Of a stretch of DNA of 12,469 nucleotides, positions 1 through 7,954 are shown piece by piece. A program made the translations under genes and the position numbers. The DNA comes from Pyropia haitanensis (Eukaryota; Rhodophyta; Bangiophyceae; Bangiales; Bangiaceae): assembly GCA_008729055.1 (NCBI GenBank), contig SDUX01000012.1:1-12469 (forward strand), written 5' to 3'. A model generated the notes under the pieces. It did not search any database and was not told the origin of the DNA. It saw only the letters and a list, made by a program, of their open reading frames with translations. The stretch's first letter is position 1. Every line of letters starts with the position of its first letter.

Positions 1-1
1 C

Positions 2-1450
2 AACGCCTTCGTGGGATCTCTCACCCCCACGATCGCCTGGTCCGGAACGGGATTTGAAACGGAATACGACTTCGAACTTTCGCAGGGAGCTCCCGGTAGT
101 CCCCTCCCCGACTACACGGGAACCCTCCCGATGCCTTGGGCACAGATCGCTCCCGACCGGCCGCTGGAAGACGGCACCGAATACTTCTGGCGATTCCGCG
201 AAGTGGAAGGCACCTGGTCCGACTGGCAATCTTTCACGACACCACCTGGAGCGACTACACCACTTTCGCCGAATGAGGAGCAGGTCGACTCCCGGATACC
301 GAACTACACCTGGCAAGCCACTCCCGGAGCCTCGATCTACGAATGGCAGATTGCACGCGGCTCCGCCAACGCGAACGAGTTTCTGGGCGAACGCACCACG
401 CCGAACACCAGCTTTCCCGATGCCCATCTCGCGCAGCCCTATTCCACTGAGTTTGCCTGGCGCGTCCGAGCTGGCAATCCACAGGGCGCCTACGGTCCGT
501 GGTCGGACTGGCTGGGTTTCTCGACTCCAATTCAGCTTTTGGCGCCGGCGAATTCCTTCGAAGCATTTCCGAGAGCAGATCCGTTTCGCTGGACGCCCAT
601 GACGACTCGTCCCAATCGTCTGCAAATTGCCTGGGACTCCAATTTCTCCGGGCTGTTTTTCAATGAGATTGTCTCGGGAGGATCGAAGTCTTTCCCGGAG
701 GATGAAACCGGGTTTCCCCCGGATACCCGCCTCTACTGGCGGGTCGGAGCGGACTTTCCGAACGGAACTCGGTGGAGTTCGGTTCGAAACTTCCGGACAA
801 GTGATCTGGCGCCGCTCGCAGCACCAGTGATCACCGCTCCGAGGACCAATATTGTTTCGCGGACGCCGAGCCTGAAATGGCAGGCGATACCGGCCGACGC
901 CTACATCGCTTCTTACGAAGTCGTCGTGGAAAGGCAGATTGGGCAGTTTCCAGATCCAAACAACCGCGAATTCCACTGGAGCATCGTCGTGCCTCACCCC
1001 ACGAGCGGTTCGGAGGTTAAGACTCGAATTCCGTTGGAGGCGAAGCTTGAGTTTCTCTCTGCCTACTATTGGAAAGTGAGAGGAATCAGCGGGGATGGTC
1101 ATCCCGGGCCTTGGGCTGTGGAAACCATCCCGCTCGCGCCCTCTAATGAATACCAACCCCGTCTGCGGGTTCCGAACAATCTCGAAGGAAACCAGTCGCG
1201 AACCCTCACGTTGAAATGGCGGGATGACTTGGAAAGCGGGACTTGGGTGGCTGATGGGTACCGCGTGCAGATTTTCACCGATGCGCAGTTGGAAAACCGA
1301 ATCCACAATGCCACCGTTCCCAATGGACAAACGCAGTACACGGTTCCTTCTGGCGTTCTGAATGGTTCAACGACTTACTACTGGCGCGTCAAAGGTCTTG
1401 GCGAAGATCGTTTTGTCTTCTCCTCCTACCGAGGCTTCATCACCCAATAG
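2..1450 (+). CDS. Fibronectin type III repeat protein, C-terminal part
   Basis: The frame is open from the left edge to TAG at 1448-1450, so the start lies outside the window; the GTG at 11 is probably internal. The roughly 480 visible residues consist of about five repeats of 85-100 residues. Each ends in a Y/F-x-W-R-V-type strand (YFWRFRE, FAWRVRAG, LYWRVGAD, YYWKVRG, TYYWRVKG) followed by a W/S-S-x-x-x-F-x-T strand. That is the pattern of bacterial fibronectin-III-like beta sandwiches, typical of extracellular or cell-surface proteins that bind polymers. No catalytic domain, membrane anchor or sorting signal is seen; the protein ends in FITQ. It lies 3 bp upstream of the ABC importer genes on the same strand and may share their transcript. 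The fold class is fairly certain; substrate and role are unknown. Confidence 0.8.
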   Translation, partial: NAFVGSLTPTIAWSGTGFETEYDFELSQGAPGSPLPDYTGTLPMPWAQIAPDRPLEDGTEYFWRFREVEGTWSDWQSFTTPPGATTPLSPNEEQVDSRIPNYTWQATPGASIYEWQIARGSANANEFLGERTTPNTSFPDAHLAQPYSTEFAWRVRAGNPQGAYGPWSDWLGFSTPIQLLAPANSFEAFPRADPFRWTPMTTRPNRLQIAWDSNFSGLFFNEIVSGGSKSFPEDETGFPPDTRLYWRVGADFPNGTRWSSVRNFRTSDLAPLAAPVITAPRTNIVSRTPSLKWQAIPADAYIASYEVVVERQIGQFPDPNNREFHWSIVVPHPTSGSEVKTRIPLEAKLEFLSAYYWKVRGISGDGHPGPWAVETIPLAPSNEYQPRLRVPNNLEGNQSRTLTLKWRDDLESGTWVADGYRVQIFTDAQLENRIHNATVPNGQTQYTVPSGVLNGSTTYYWRVKGLGEDRFVFSSYRGFITQ

Positions 1451-1453
1451 ACG

Positions 1454-2463
1454 ATGATCCTACGATTCTCCAGGTTTGCACTTCTGCCTTGCCTCCTCCT
1501 TCTCGGGAGCTGCTCAGAGCAAAATTCCGGCCCCGAGGTCGTTCTGTATTCAAGCGTAGATGAAAGCTATTCCCGAAAGATTGCGAAGGCGCTCGAAGAG
1601 GAAACAGGAATCGCCGTCCGCCTCGTTTCCGACACGGAGGCGGCCAAAAGCACTGGCCTCGTGAACCGACTCCTCGCCGAAAAGGAACGCCCCGTCGCCG
1701 ATGTCTTCTGGAGTGGCGATCTCACCCGGGCGGCTCTTATCCGGAAATGGGAACTCTCGACTCCGATACCGGGAGCGGATTCGAACGCGCACTTTCTGCC
1801 TTCGGCAGCGCGCCTTCGAATGATCATCGCGAACCGGGAAAAGGCACCGGAGGGTTCGAAGCGCCCTCAATCCATTCTCGACTTGGCCAAACCCGAGTTT
1901 GCCCCCTATTCCTGCCTCGCCAACCCACTCTTCGCACCACTTCGATGCATGCGGCGGCTCTCTTCACCACCCTCGGGGAAGACAAGGCCCGCGCTTTTTT
2001 CGAGGACTTCACAAAGAACGGCGGAACGATGCTGGGCAGCAATGGGGAGGTAAAACGCCGCGTCGCCAACGGCGAGTTTTCCTTCGGCCTTACCGACAGC
2101 GACGACATCGCGGTGGCGCTCAGCGACGGGAGAGAGGTCGATTACATCGTGCCCGATCAGGAGGGAAAGGGCACTCTTCTCATTCCTTGTGCGGCAGTAT
2201 TAATCAAAGGAGGTCCCAACCCGGAGCAGGGATCCAGACTAGTCGATTTCCTCGGCTCGCCCACAACAGAAAGCCTGATGGCGGAAAGTCTCGCGAGTCA
2301 TTTTCCGCTCGCCAATCCGGATATCGCTCCTCCACCCATCTTCGGATTCCGACTCAACGAGGTGAAGACTTATCAGATCGATCCGCAAATATCCGCCGCC
2401 TCGCTCGAGAAACTCCAGGAAGGATTCCTGAAACGCTGGGTGGAAAACCAGCGCAGCCCGTGA
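1454..2463 (+). CDS. ABC importer substrate-binding lipoprotein, ferric-iron type (frameshifted)
   Basis: ATG at 1454 follows the upstream stop by 3 bp. The N-terminus is a lipoprotein signal peptide with lipobox LGSC (Cys20). It continues into a family-1-type solute-binding fold (VVLYSSVDE, EEETGIAVRLVSDTEA, ADVFWSGD), as in AfuA/FbpA-like periplasmic iron-binding proteins. The first frame holds through LANPLF (about 1933) and then becomes senseless. The sense resumes one frame back as TTSMHAAALFTTLGEDKARA and runs to TGA at 2461-2463. One missing base near 1934 (a Gly codon is expected, as in the family's NPLFGTT) explains it. The restored length of about 336 residues is normal for the family. 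The paired tyrosines that bind iron in FbpA are not obvious, so the substrate is inferred from operon type only. The stop overlaps the permease start. Confidence 0.8.
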
Positions 2464-4040
2464 AGGGGCGAAAACACTTCCTGTCCCGGATAGGCGGCAT
2501 CGGGGCCATGCTCCTGGTTCTGACGCCCCCCGTTGGTAGCCATTGGTTTTGGCACCTCTGGGATGAGTTGGAATCCCCATGGAGGGATGTCTTTTATCGC
2601 CCGTTCTACGAAACCATGGGGCGCACACTCAAGCTGCTCGTAGCGACGGTAGGAGTAACCTTTCTCTCCGCCATCATCATGGCTCTGCTATTGAGAAGGA
2701 CTCCCCGTGTGCTACTTCCCCTCCTTTTCGCACTCCTGGCTTTTTCGGTGCTCCTCCCTCCCTTTCTCTGGGCGATCGGGATTCAAAATCTCAGTTCCCT
2801 GTTTCCCTATGCCTTGCAGAACTGGATCGATGGATTCTCCGGCAGTGTTCTAGCCTACTCGGCGGTTGCCTTCCCGATCGCCACGGCTGTTGCCTACGCG
2901 TCGACTCGGTCCATCCATCCCACAATGCGCCATGCCGCAATGCTCCACGGCAATGACGGGATCTTGTTTCTCCTGGAAGCACGATTCATCTGGCCCGCAG
3001 CTCTTGGAGGCGCGCTCCTCGGTGCGCTCTTTGCACTGGCCGATGCCGGAACTGGAAACATCACCGGCTATCACACCGTCTCCACGGACATCCTCGTTTC
3101 ATTTGTGACCCGAAATAATTTCCCCTCCGCGCTTGCCAAAACGATGGCGCTCACGGCAGTGTTTTTGCCGCTATTTGCCCTGGCGACAATATTGCTGACG
3201 CGCCATCTCTCGGTGAGGGAACTGGCGAAATCCCTTTCTCGCAGGAAGTTCGGGAGCAAGGGAATGGGAAGTTTCGTGGCAGGAGGAATGGCGTTGATAC
3301 TTTCCGGAACCTTCATTGTCCCCTCCCTCCTTGGCCACCTCCGTCCGCTGCGAACGTCCCCCAACGAATCCGCCGTCCACGAAGCGAACGAACTTTTTTT
3401 CGAGACGCTTCCGACAACATGTCTCTATTTCTTCGCCGCAGCGCTGTCCGCTTCCTTACTAGCACTGGTGTTGGGTCTGGCGGGAAGGCGAGTTCCACGA
3501 TTTTCCTATTTCCTGGTCGTCGCGTCTCTGGTGACGCTGACGATCCCTCCGGCTTTCCACGGATTCGGTGTAATCTCGCTGCGCAGTATTCTACCCGTTG
3601 GGGTCTCCGCGATCGAAAACCCATTCGTAACTGGCGCCATTCATGGAGTTCGGCTTGCGCCGCTCGCGGCCCTTCCGGCGCTTTTCGCACTCCTTCGGAT
3701 TCCGACCTCGGCAGAGGCTGTTGCGGAAGTTCACTCTGTTCCACCACACCAAACCCTCCTGCAGCTCTATCTGCCTGCTGCGCTACCAGGATTGGCAGCC
3801 GGAGCACTTCTCGCGGGAGCCGCAGTGCTGGCAGACGTCTCCACCTCGATCTTGATTCAAGTCCCCGGACAAAGCACACTCGGCAACGTCCTTTTTGCCC
3901 GGATGGATAATTCCTCCGAGAAGCTCATATCAGCCCTGTGTTTTCTCTATTCGATCCCGGCTTTGGTCGTCTCACTTTGCCTTGCCGCAATCTATTCCCT
4001 TCCATCCCAACAAAACGAATACCGTGAGCAATTCGGATAA
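2460..4040 (+). CDS. ABC importer permease, double-domain ferric-iron type
   Basis: The GTG at 2460 overlaps the stop of the binding-protein gene (GTGA), which implies translational coupling. The product of about 526 residues has roughly twelve hydrophobic segments in two halves, the length and layout of FbpB/AfuB fused permeases. Each half carries an EAA-like cytoplasmic loop that docks the ATPase: HAAMLHG...FIWPAALGG near residue 155, and AEVHSVPPHQTLLQLYLPAALPG-type sequence near residue 420. The frame is intact throughout. It should form the inner-membrane channel of the importer with the two flanking products. An internal ATG at 2508 is possible but would remove the basic leader before the first membrane segment. 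Confidence 0.85.
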   Translation: MKGRKHFLSRIGGIGAMLLVLTPPVGSHWFWHLWDELESPWRDVFYRPFYETMGRTLKLLVATVGVTFLSAIIMALLLRRTPRVLLPLLFALLAFSVLLPPFLWAIGIQNLSSLFPYALQNWIDGFSGSVLAYSAVAFPIATAVAYASTRSIHPTMRHAAMLHGNDGILFLLEARFIWPAALGGALLGALFALADAGTGNITGYHTVSTDILVSFVTRNNFPSALAKTMALTAVFLPLFALATILLTRHLSVRELAKSLSRRKFGSKGMGSFVAGGMALILSGTFIVPSLLGHLRPLRTSPNESAVHEANELFFETLPTTCLYFFAAALSASLLALVLGLAGRRVPRFSYFLVVASLVTLTIPPAFHGFGVISLRSILPVGVSAIENPFVTGAIHGVRLAPLAALPALFALLRIPTSAEAVAEVHSVPPHQTLLQLYLPAALPGLAAGALLAGAAVLADVSTSILIQVPGQSTLGNVLFARMDNSSEKLISALCFLYSIPALVVSLCLAAIYSLPSQQNEYREQFG

Positions 4041-4812
4041 AGCATTCCTCGAAATAAGAGGGCTCTGCAAACGTCTCGGTCGCATTGAGGTGCTCAATCA
4101 GCTTGATTGGTCATTGAACCACGGAGAAAGAGCGGCACTGATTGGCCGTTCGGGATGCGGGAAGTCCACGCTGCTCCGACTGATTGCCGGCTTAGATGTG
4201 CCGGACGCAGGCAGCATCACCGTGAGAAAGAACCCTCGTCCGGGAAGCGCGGATAGTAGCGCACCGGGAGCAGGACAAACCATATCGTTGCTATTTCAGG
4301 ACTTGGGGCTTTGGCCGAATCTAAGCGTCGCATCCAATATCGCACTAGGACTTTCGGGTCAGTCACTCTCGAAAAGCGAGAGGAACGCCATCGTTTCCGA
4401 GTTCGCGGAACGCCTCGAATTGCAAGACACACTGAAGCGAAAGCCAGGGGCCATCTCCCTTGGCCAACAACAGCGTGTCGCGATCGCCCGAGCTTTCATA
4501 GGCCGCCCCTCGCTTCTCCTCCTCGACGAGCCCTTTGCCGGACTCGACCTCGAGACAAAAGACAACGTGCAGTCATGGTTGCGTTTGCTTCTGGACGAAA
4601 CCAAGGCAGCGCTGGTTCTTGTCACCCATGACCCGCAGGAAGCGGCCGCTCTCCATTGCCCGCACCTGGCTTTGTTGGAAGACGGAAGAATCATCTCGAC
4701 CGATTGGGCAGCAATGGACCAAGCCGAACCTGAATCCGCGATTTTAAACACTTGGAAGCGGCATTCGGGAGAAACACAACTCCCAAAAAAAAGGAATCAG
4801 AATCTATCGTAA
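4024..4812 (+). CDS. ABC importer ATP-binding protein
   Basis: The GTG at 4024 (VSNSDKAFLE) overlaps the permease 3' end by 17 bp; the longer open frame upstream is a shadow of the permease. The product has about 262 residues with every ABC landmark: Walker A GRSGCGKST (41-49), Q-loop glutamine in LLFQD (92), signature SLGQQQ (145-150, a variant of LSGGQ), Walker B LLLLDEP (164-170) with D-loop AGLD, and switch histidine in VTHDP (202). It energises uptake by the permease at the cytoplasmic face. The C-terminal regulatory domain of some FbpC/PotA-type ATPases is absent. It is the last gene of the operon; no clear terminator hairpin with a T-run follows. Confidence 0.9.
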   Translation: MSNSDKAFLEIRGLCKRLGRIEVLNQLDWSLNHGERAALIGRSGCGKSTLLRLIAGLDVPDAGSITVRKNPRPGSADSSAPGAGQTISLLFQDLGLWPNLSVASNIALGLSGQSLSKSERNAIVSEFAERLELQDTLKRKPGAISLGQQQRVAIARAFIGRPSLLLLDEPFAGLDLETKDNVQSWLRLLLDETKAALVLVTHDPQEAAALHCPHLALLEDGRIISTDWAAMDQAEPESAILNTWKRHSGETQLPKKRNQNLS

Positions 4813-4862
4813 ATTTCTGAATGCCTTCCGCGTCGCAGTGATTCCCAGGACTTCGAATCCTA

Positions 4863-4969
4863 AAATCGTTGGTTCGAAAATCGCTAGATCGACACGCACA
4901 CAGCTCACAGGAAAATCTTTGTAACCCGTTGATTATAAGCTCCTCCGGTTGGATTCGAACCAACGATTT
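4863..4969. repeat. 16-bp perfect inverted repeat flanking the attachment region
   Basis: AAATCGTTGGTTCGAA occurs on the plus strand at 4863-4878 and on the minus strand at 4969-4954, where it is part of the tRNA T-arm plus the adjoining four bases. The two arms lie 75 bases apart. One arm sits on the chromosomal side of the tRNA fragment, so it may be the trace of an earlier integration or a second integrase binding arm. Function is inferred only. Confidence 0.6.
4940..4965 (-). other. tRNA-Asn 3' fragment: probable attachment site (att) of the element
   Basis: Read on the minus strand, a five-base T-stem GTTGG, a seven-base loop TTCGAAT and CCAAC are followed by the acceptor strand CGGAGGA and discriminator G (4940). 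The acceptor and discriminator closely match bacterial tRNA-Asn (CAGAGGA-G in E. coli). CCA is not encoded. Upstream on that strand there is no anticodon arm, D-arm or TCCTCCG 5' strand, so this is a fragment and not a gene. A tRNA 3' end duplicated beside a tyrosine integrase gene is the standard mark of site-specific integration. The neighbouring CTTATAATC and AACGGGTTAC bases (4921-4939) may be part of the att core. The intact tRNA should lie at the far end of the element. Confidence 0.75.
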
Positions 4970-5025
4970 GAGCCAGTGGGATTTGGTGCATTTTTCCGAA
5001 ATTGAAAATTAGATTTTACCTTCCC

Positions 5026-5042
5026 TGATCATGGCATGATCA
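5026..5042. promoter_or_regulatory. 17-base palindrome upstream of the integrase gene
   Basis: TGATCATG-G-CATGATCA is a perfect 8-bp inverted repeat around one central G, about 44 bases before the integrase start. It is not followed by a T-run on either strand that would make it a terminator, so a dimeric regulator or excisionase binding site is more likely. Role inferred. Confidence 0.45.
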
Positions 5043-5085
5043 AAAAACGGTTTTCACGTTCATTCTGCGGTTTATGGTGCGGTGA

Positions 5086-6291
5086 ATGGGTGACTTTAAA
5101 GGGATCTACAGGCGCGCCGGATCGGATATCTATCTGACTTCGATTCGACGGTTTGACCATGCTGCAGGTAAATGGAAGTGGGTAAAGCTCTCGACTCATA
5201 CCACGGACCCGGTGAAGGCTCTCAAAACTCGGGAGGAATTGCAAGCTCTGGAAAACGAACACGCGAAACACGCTGATTCTTTCCTGACTCGGGAAAAGGC
5301 GTTTGAGGTGGTGAATAATCTCTTGCGCTGGCACGGTGTACCGGAAATCACGGACGATTCACGGTCGGAAATGACTCTGGGAAAGTTCGCCGATCCTTGG
5401 CTGGAGGATTTGAAAAAAACGGGCACGCTCCCGATGTGGCGCATGGCGAATTCGCATTTGCGGCACTTCCGGAAACGTCTGGGCGATGACTGCCTTTTGC
5501 GGGCGATCACGAAACGGCAGATTCAAGACTGGTATAATGACTTGGCGGGATCAGGCCGGAAGCCGAAAACGGTGAATGCCTATCTGAAAACCATTCGACG
5601 GTTTTTTCGCGATGCGATCGATGAGGATTTCATCATGAAATCGCCGGCGCTTCGAATCCGGACGGTTTCGGGGAAAGCCCGGAAGAAGGATCCTTTCACG
5701 ATTGCGGAAATTGAATCGCTGTTTCGGGTAGCTGGAGAAAGGGAGTTTGCGGAAGAGTGGGAGATCGCGATTCTATTCGGCCTTTGCCTGGGGGCTCGTT
5801 TGAATGATTGCACGATTCGACGATGGGAGGAAATCGAGATTTCAGGGAAGATTCCCCATATCAACTATTCGCCTTCGAAAACGGATCGACACTCTACGGT
5901 GGTGAAGGCTCCTTTGGTTGATCCGCTGTTGTCGAAACTCCGGGCGGCCGTACGGTCTGATTCAGGTTTTGTGACTCCCAATCTGGCGAAGATTCCGGCA
6001 AGCGGACGGGGCAATCTTTCTCCTATGTTCAAGGAAATGATGGATGATGCGGAGGTGGACTATCACACGGAGGAAGGGGAAGGGAAAGGCATTGCCTGGG
6101 CTTCGAAGAGTTTCCATTCGTTCCGTCACACGCTGCCGAGTCTGATGGCGCAGGCGAATGTCCCTGAGCAGGTCCGGATGGGGATCGTGGGACACACGCG
6201 ACTGGAGACGCATCTTGGATATACTCACCATGACGACCAGCAGATGCGGGGAGCTCTGGAATCGTCGCTTGCGTCAGTGGCTGGAATTTGA
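5086..6291 (+). CDS. int: Tyrosine recombinase (phage integrase)
   Basis: A 401-residue site-specific recombinase that would insert and excise the element at the tRNA-Asn 3' end. The N-terminal part (about 1-90) resembles an arm-binding domain. Residues 95-190 form a SAM-like core-binding domain (GKFADPWLEDL, VNAYLKTIRRFF). The catalytic domain follows from about 200. The catalytic set is complete: Arg238 (GARLND), Lys265 (SKTDR), His344 and Arg347 (HSFRH), His370 (GHT), Tyr379 (LGYTH). ATG at 5086 is preceded only by a weak GGTGA, so expression may be low or dependent on a regulator at the nearby palindrome. The next gene begins 11 bp after the stop. Confidence 0.95.
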   Translation: MGDFKGIYRRAGSDIYLTSIRRFDHAAGKWKWVKLSTHTTDPVKALKTREELQALENEHAKHADSFLTREKAFEVVNNLLRWHGVPEITDDSRSEMTLGKFADPWLEDLKKTGTLPMWRMANSHLRHFRKRLGDDCLLRAITKRQIQDWYNDLAGSGRKPKTVNAYLKTIRRFFRDAIDEDFIMKSPALRIRTVSGKARKKDPFTIAEIESLFRVAGEREFAEEWEIAILFGLCLGARLNDCTIRRWEEIEISGKIPHINYSPSKTDRHSTVVKAPLVDPLLSKLRAAVRSDSGFVTPNLAKIPASGRGNLSPMFKEMMDDAEVDYHTEEGEGKGIAWASKSFHSFRHTLPSLMAQANVPEQVRMGIVGHTRLETHLGYTHHDDQQMRGALESSLASVAGI

Positions 6292-6302
6292 GAGATTCGG
6301 GC

Positions 6303-6740
6303 ATGAATCGACTCGCCTTTTTCTTTGCCGCTTTCCTTGTGACGTGCCTTCCTGCTTTTTCTGAGGGCGAGAAAACTCCGGTGATTGTCGATCTGGGGGC
6401 CATTGCCGGGAAGTCGGAAGCGGAGGTCGCGAAGGTTCTCGGAACACCTTCGGAAAGTGACGTGACGAAATACGGCCCGAAGCGATTCTACCGGGAGGGA
6501 GCTGTGGAAATTGTTTTCATCGATGGGAAAGCGGATTGGATCACAATTGAAACCGAGAAGGTTGATGTCCCTTTTTCGGCGGATGCCATTCAATACCTCG
6601 GAATGGAAAGGCGAGGAACGGACGTGAGAAACGCGAATGCCATTCAGTGGGGAAAGCACGTCCCCTATTTGTCAATCACGGCCAACGGAAGCAGCTCGAC
6701 GGGCGTGTCATGGTTTTACGTAAAGGTTGAAACAGAGTGA
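6303..6740 (+). CDS. Small secreted protein, unknown function
   Basis: About 145 residues from ATG at 6303; a TTG at 6288 extends the frame but overlaps the integrase stop and lacks a better ribosome site. The N-terminus MNRLAFFFAAFLVTCLPAFS is a Sec signal peptide, probably cleaved near Ser-Glu at 20-21. The mature part has a GKSEAEVAKVLGTPSES motif followed by Y-x-x-x-x-F-Y and a beta-strand VEIVFIDGKADWI. This resembles the small SmpA/BamE-like or BLIP-like lipoprotein folds (K-x-x-x-E-V-x-x-x-L-G-x-P), but there is no lipobox Cys. It is translationally coupled to the nuclease gene by a GTGA overlap, so the two products probably act together outside the cytoplasmic membrane. No known function assigned. 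Confidence 0.75.
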   Translation: MNRLAFFFAAFLVTCLPAFSEGEKTPVIVDLGAIAGKSEAEVAKVLGTPSESDVTKYGPKRFYREGAVEIVFIDGKADWITIETEKVDVPFSADAIQYLGMERRGTDVRNANAIQWGKHVPYLSITANGSSSTGVSWFYVKVETE

Positions 6741-7204
6741 AAACCACCCTCCCCTATCTCGCCTGCATTGCTTCCCTTGCAATTGGATTCGCTGCCGGTT
6801 CGTTCTTTCGATTTGATCCGCCGATCACCCCTGCGTCGACTGGTGTCGATCTAGACGCTGTCACAAAGACAGAGCGTTACTTCTACGGAGCGGAGATTTT
6901 ACGCGTGGTCGATGGTGACACAGTAGAAGCGCGGATCGACTTGGGATTTGACACTCACCGCGTGGAAATGCTCCGATTGGTCGGCATCGATGCTCCGGAA
7001 ATTACCGGGAACGAAAAGACAGAAGGATTGAAGGTGAAAGCGTGGCTGGAGTCGAAAATCGCGGAAGGGGAAACGATCGAAGTCCGGACGATTCAGGACA
7101 AGAAAGGATCGTTTCACCGCTATCTGGCCGTTCTTTTTGCTGATGGCGAAAATTTGAACCAGGTGATGGTTGAGAGTGGGATGGCTAAGAAACTCCCGGA
7201 GTGA
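6737..7204 (+). CDS. Membrane-anchored staphylococcal nuclease-like protein
   Basis: The GTG at 6737 overlaps the previous stop; an AAAGG lies 10 bases upstream. The product of 155 residues has one N-terminal hydrophobic segment (about 5-22), an uncleaved anchor or signal peptide, then a thermonuclease (SNase, OB-fold) domain. Key residues are visible: VVDGDTVEARI (Asp59, Asp61, calcium site), RLVGIDAPE (Arg80, Asp85, Glu88, with Ala in place of the usual Thr after Asp) and GSFHRYLAVLF (Arg128). They match Asp19/21, Arg35, Asp40, Glu43 and Arg87 of the family, so it is probably an active nuclease acting in the periplasm. The 3' end overlaps the convergent kinase gene by about 20 bp, with no terminator between. 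DNA entering the cell is a possible substrate (inference). Confidence 0.88.
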   Translation: MKTTLPYLACIASLAIGFAAGSFFRFDPPITPASTGVDLDAVTKTERYFYGAEILRVVDGDTVEARIDLGFDTHRVEMLRLVGIDAPEITGNEKTEGLKVKAWLESKIAEGETIEVRTIQDKKGSFHRYLAVLFADGENLNQVMVESGMAKKLPE

Positions 7205-7896
7205 ATGTATTTTGTGGATCTTCGCCAAGTAGAACCAATGTCTGATCCACCATTTCCGGCGACAATTCGGCTGAGGAACTAATCTTATTCACAGCGGAAA
7301 TGAGAAATGATTTCAGCACTTTGGGAAAGGTGTCCTTGATATGCCCTGACGACTCCACGATCACGGCATGGTCACTTTGCTCAGCAAGTTGATTGAAAAT
7401 CTGTCGTGCCCGTATCAGTGAACCTTTACCCTCAAAGTGATTTGGCGTATCTCCCGCATCCTGATTCTCTGTAATCCGGCATCAACTTCAATATCCAAGA
7501 CTACGTATAGATCAGGGCGGGCGCAAATTTCTCGTTCTTTTCCACGATCTCAATGTGATCAAGACCCCGCCCGCCCTGATAGGCCGCTGACGACCAGTAG
7601 TAGCGATCCAGAATCACGATATTGCCTTCTTCCAATGCTGGTTGAATAGACCTCTCAACATGATCGCGACGGTCTAAGTCAAGGAGTCTAAGCTCCTCCC
7701 CAATTGAAAGACGCCCTTCCTTTGCTGAATTTCTGAGCTCCTGCCCCCACTTATTTCCAGTTGGCTCTTTTGAGATTACACACCCCAACCCTCGTTCCCC
7801 GCACCACTGTGCAAGCAAAGTCGCGACTGATGTTTTTCCAGCGCCGTCAATTCCTTCAATTGCGACGAGAAGACCTCCGGGAATAGGGCGTTTCAT
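7185..7896 (-). CDS. tmk: Thymidylate kinase (dTMP kinase), broken by two frameshifts
   Basis: ATG at 7896 has AAAGG five bases upstream; a TTG at 7932 opens the frame earlier but is less likely. Diagnostic motifs are the P-loop IEGIDGAGKTS, KEPTG, and the dTMP-binding DRYYWSSAAYQGG. The enzyme phosphorylates dTMP to dTDP. The frame ends prematurely at 7501. The sense continues one frame away as PDLYVVLDIEVDAGLQRI (from about 7517), then in the third frame as ITENQDAGDTPNHFEGKGS... down to a stop at 7185-7187. The breaks lie in the GGG run near 7514-7519 and near 7468-7478, where a short repeat (GGATTACAG) may have collapsed. Restored length is about 237 residues, slightly above the usual 205-215. 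It heads a leftward set with the two genes to its right. Confidence 0.82.
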
Positions 7897-7954
7897 AAGC
7901 CTTTCATAGTCTTTAGTTACGATTCTTTGCAAGCTTTAATCTGACTTCCTTACT

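Larger units (their letters stand above)
4813..5085. other. Gene-free junction between chromosome and element
   Basis: These 273 bases hold no convincing gene. They contain a T-arm-like palindrome AGGACTTCGAATCCT near 4847-4861, a long inverted repeat (4863-4878 with 4954-4969), the tRNA 3' fragment (4940-4965), and a 17-base palindrome (5026-5042). Base composition becomes AT-rich from about 4981 to 5050, as expected just inside an integrated element upstream of its integrase gene. Confidence 0.7.

Noticed and set aside
1899..2459. N-terminal extension of the permease open frame back to 1899
   Set aside because: It overlaps the binding-protein gene antiphase, is Arg/His/Gln-rich with no membrane character, and the coupled GTG at 2460 is the natural start.
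3313..3879. 188-residue minus-strand open frame inside the permease
   Set aside because: Arginine-rich shadow of the intact permease; no ribosome site or domain.
4940..4980. Complete tRNA gene on the minus strand
   Set aside because: No anticodon arm, D-arm or 5' acceptor strand can be found upstream; only the 3' quarter is present.
5026..5048. Intrinsic terminator formed by the palindrome and the adjacent A-run
   Set aside because: The run is A on the plus strand after the stem; on the minus strand the T-run precedes the stem, so neither direction fits a terminator.
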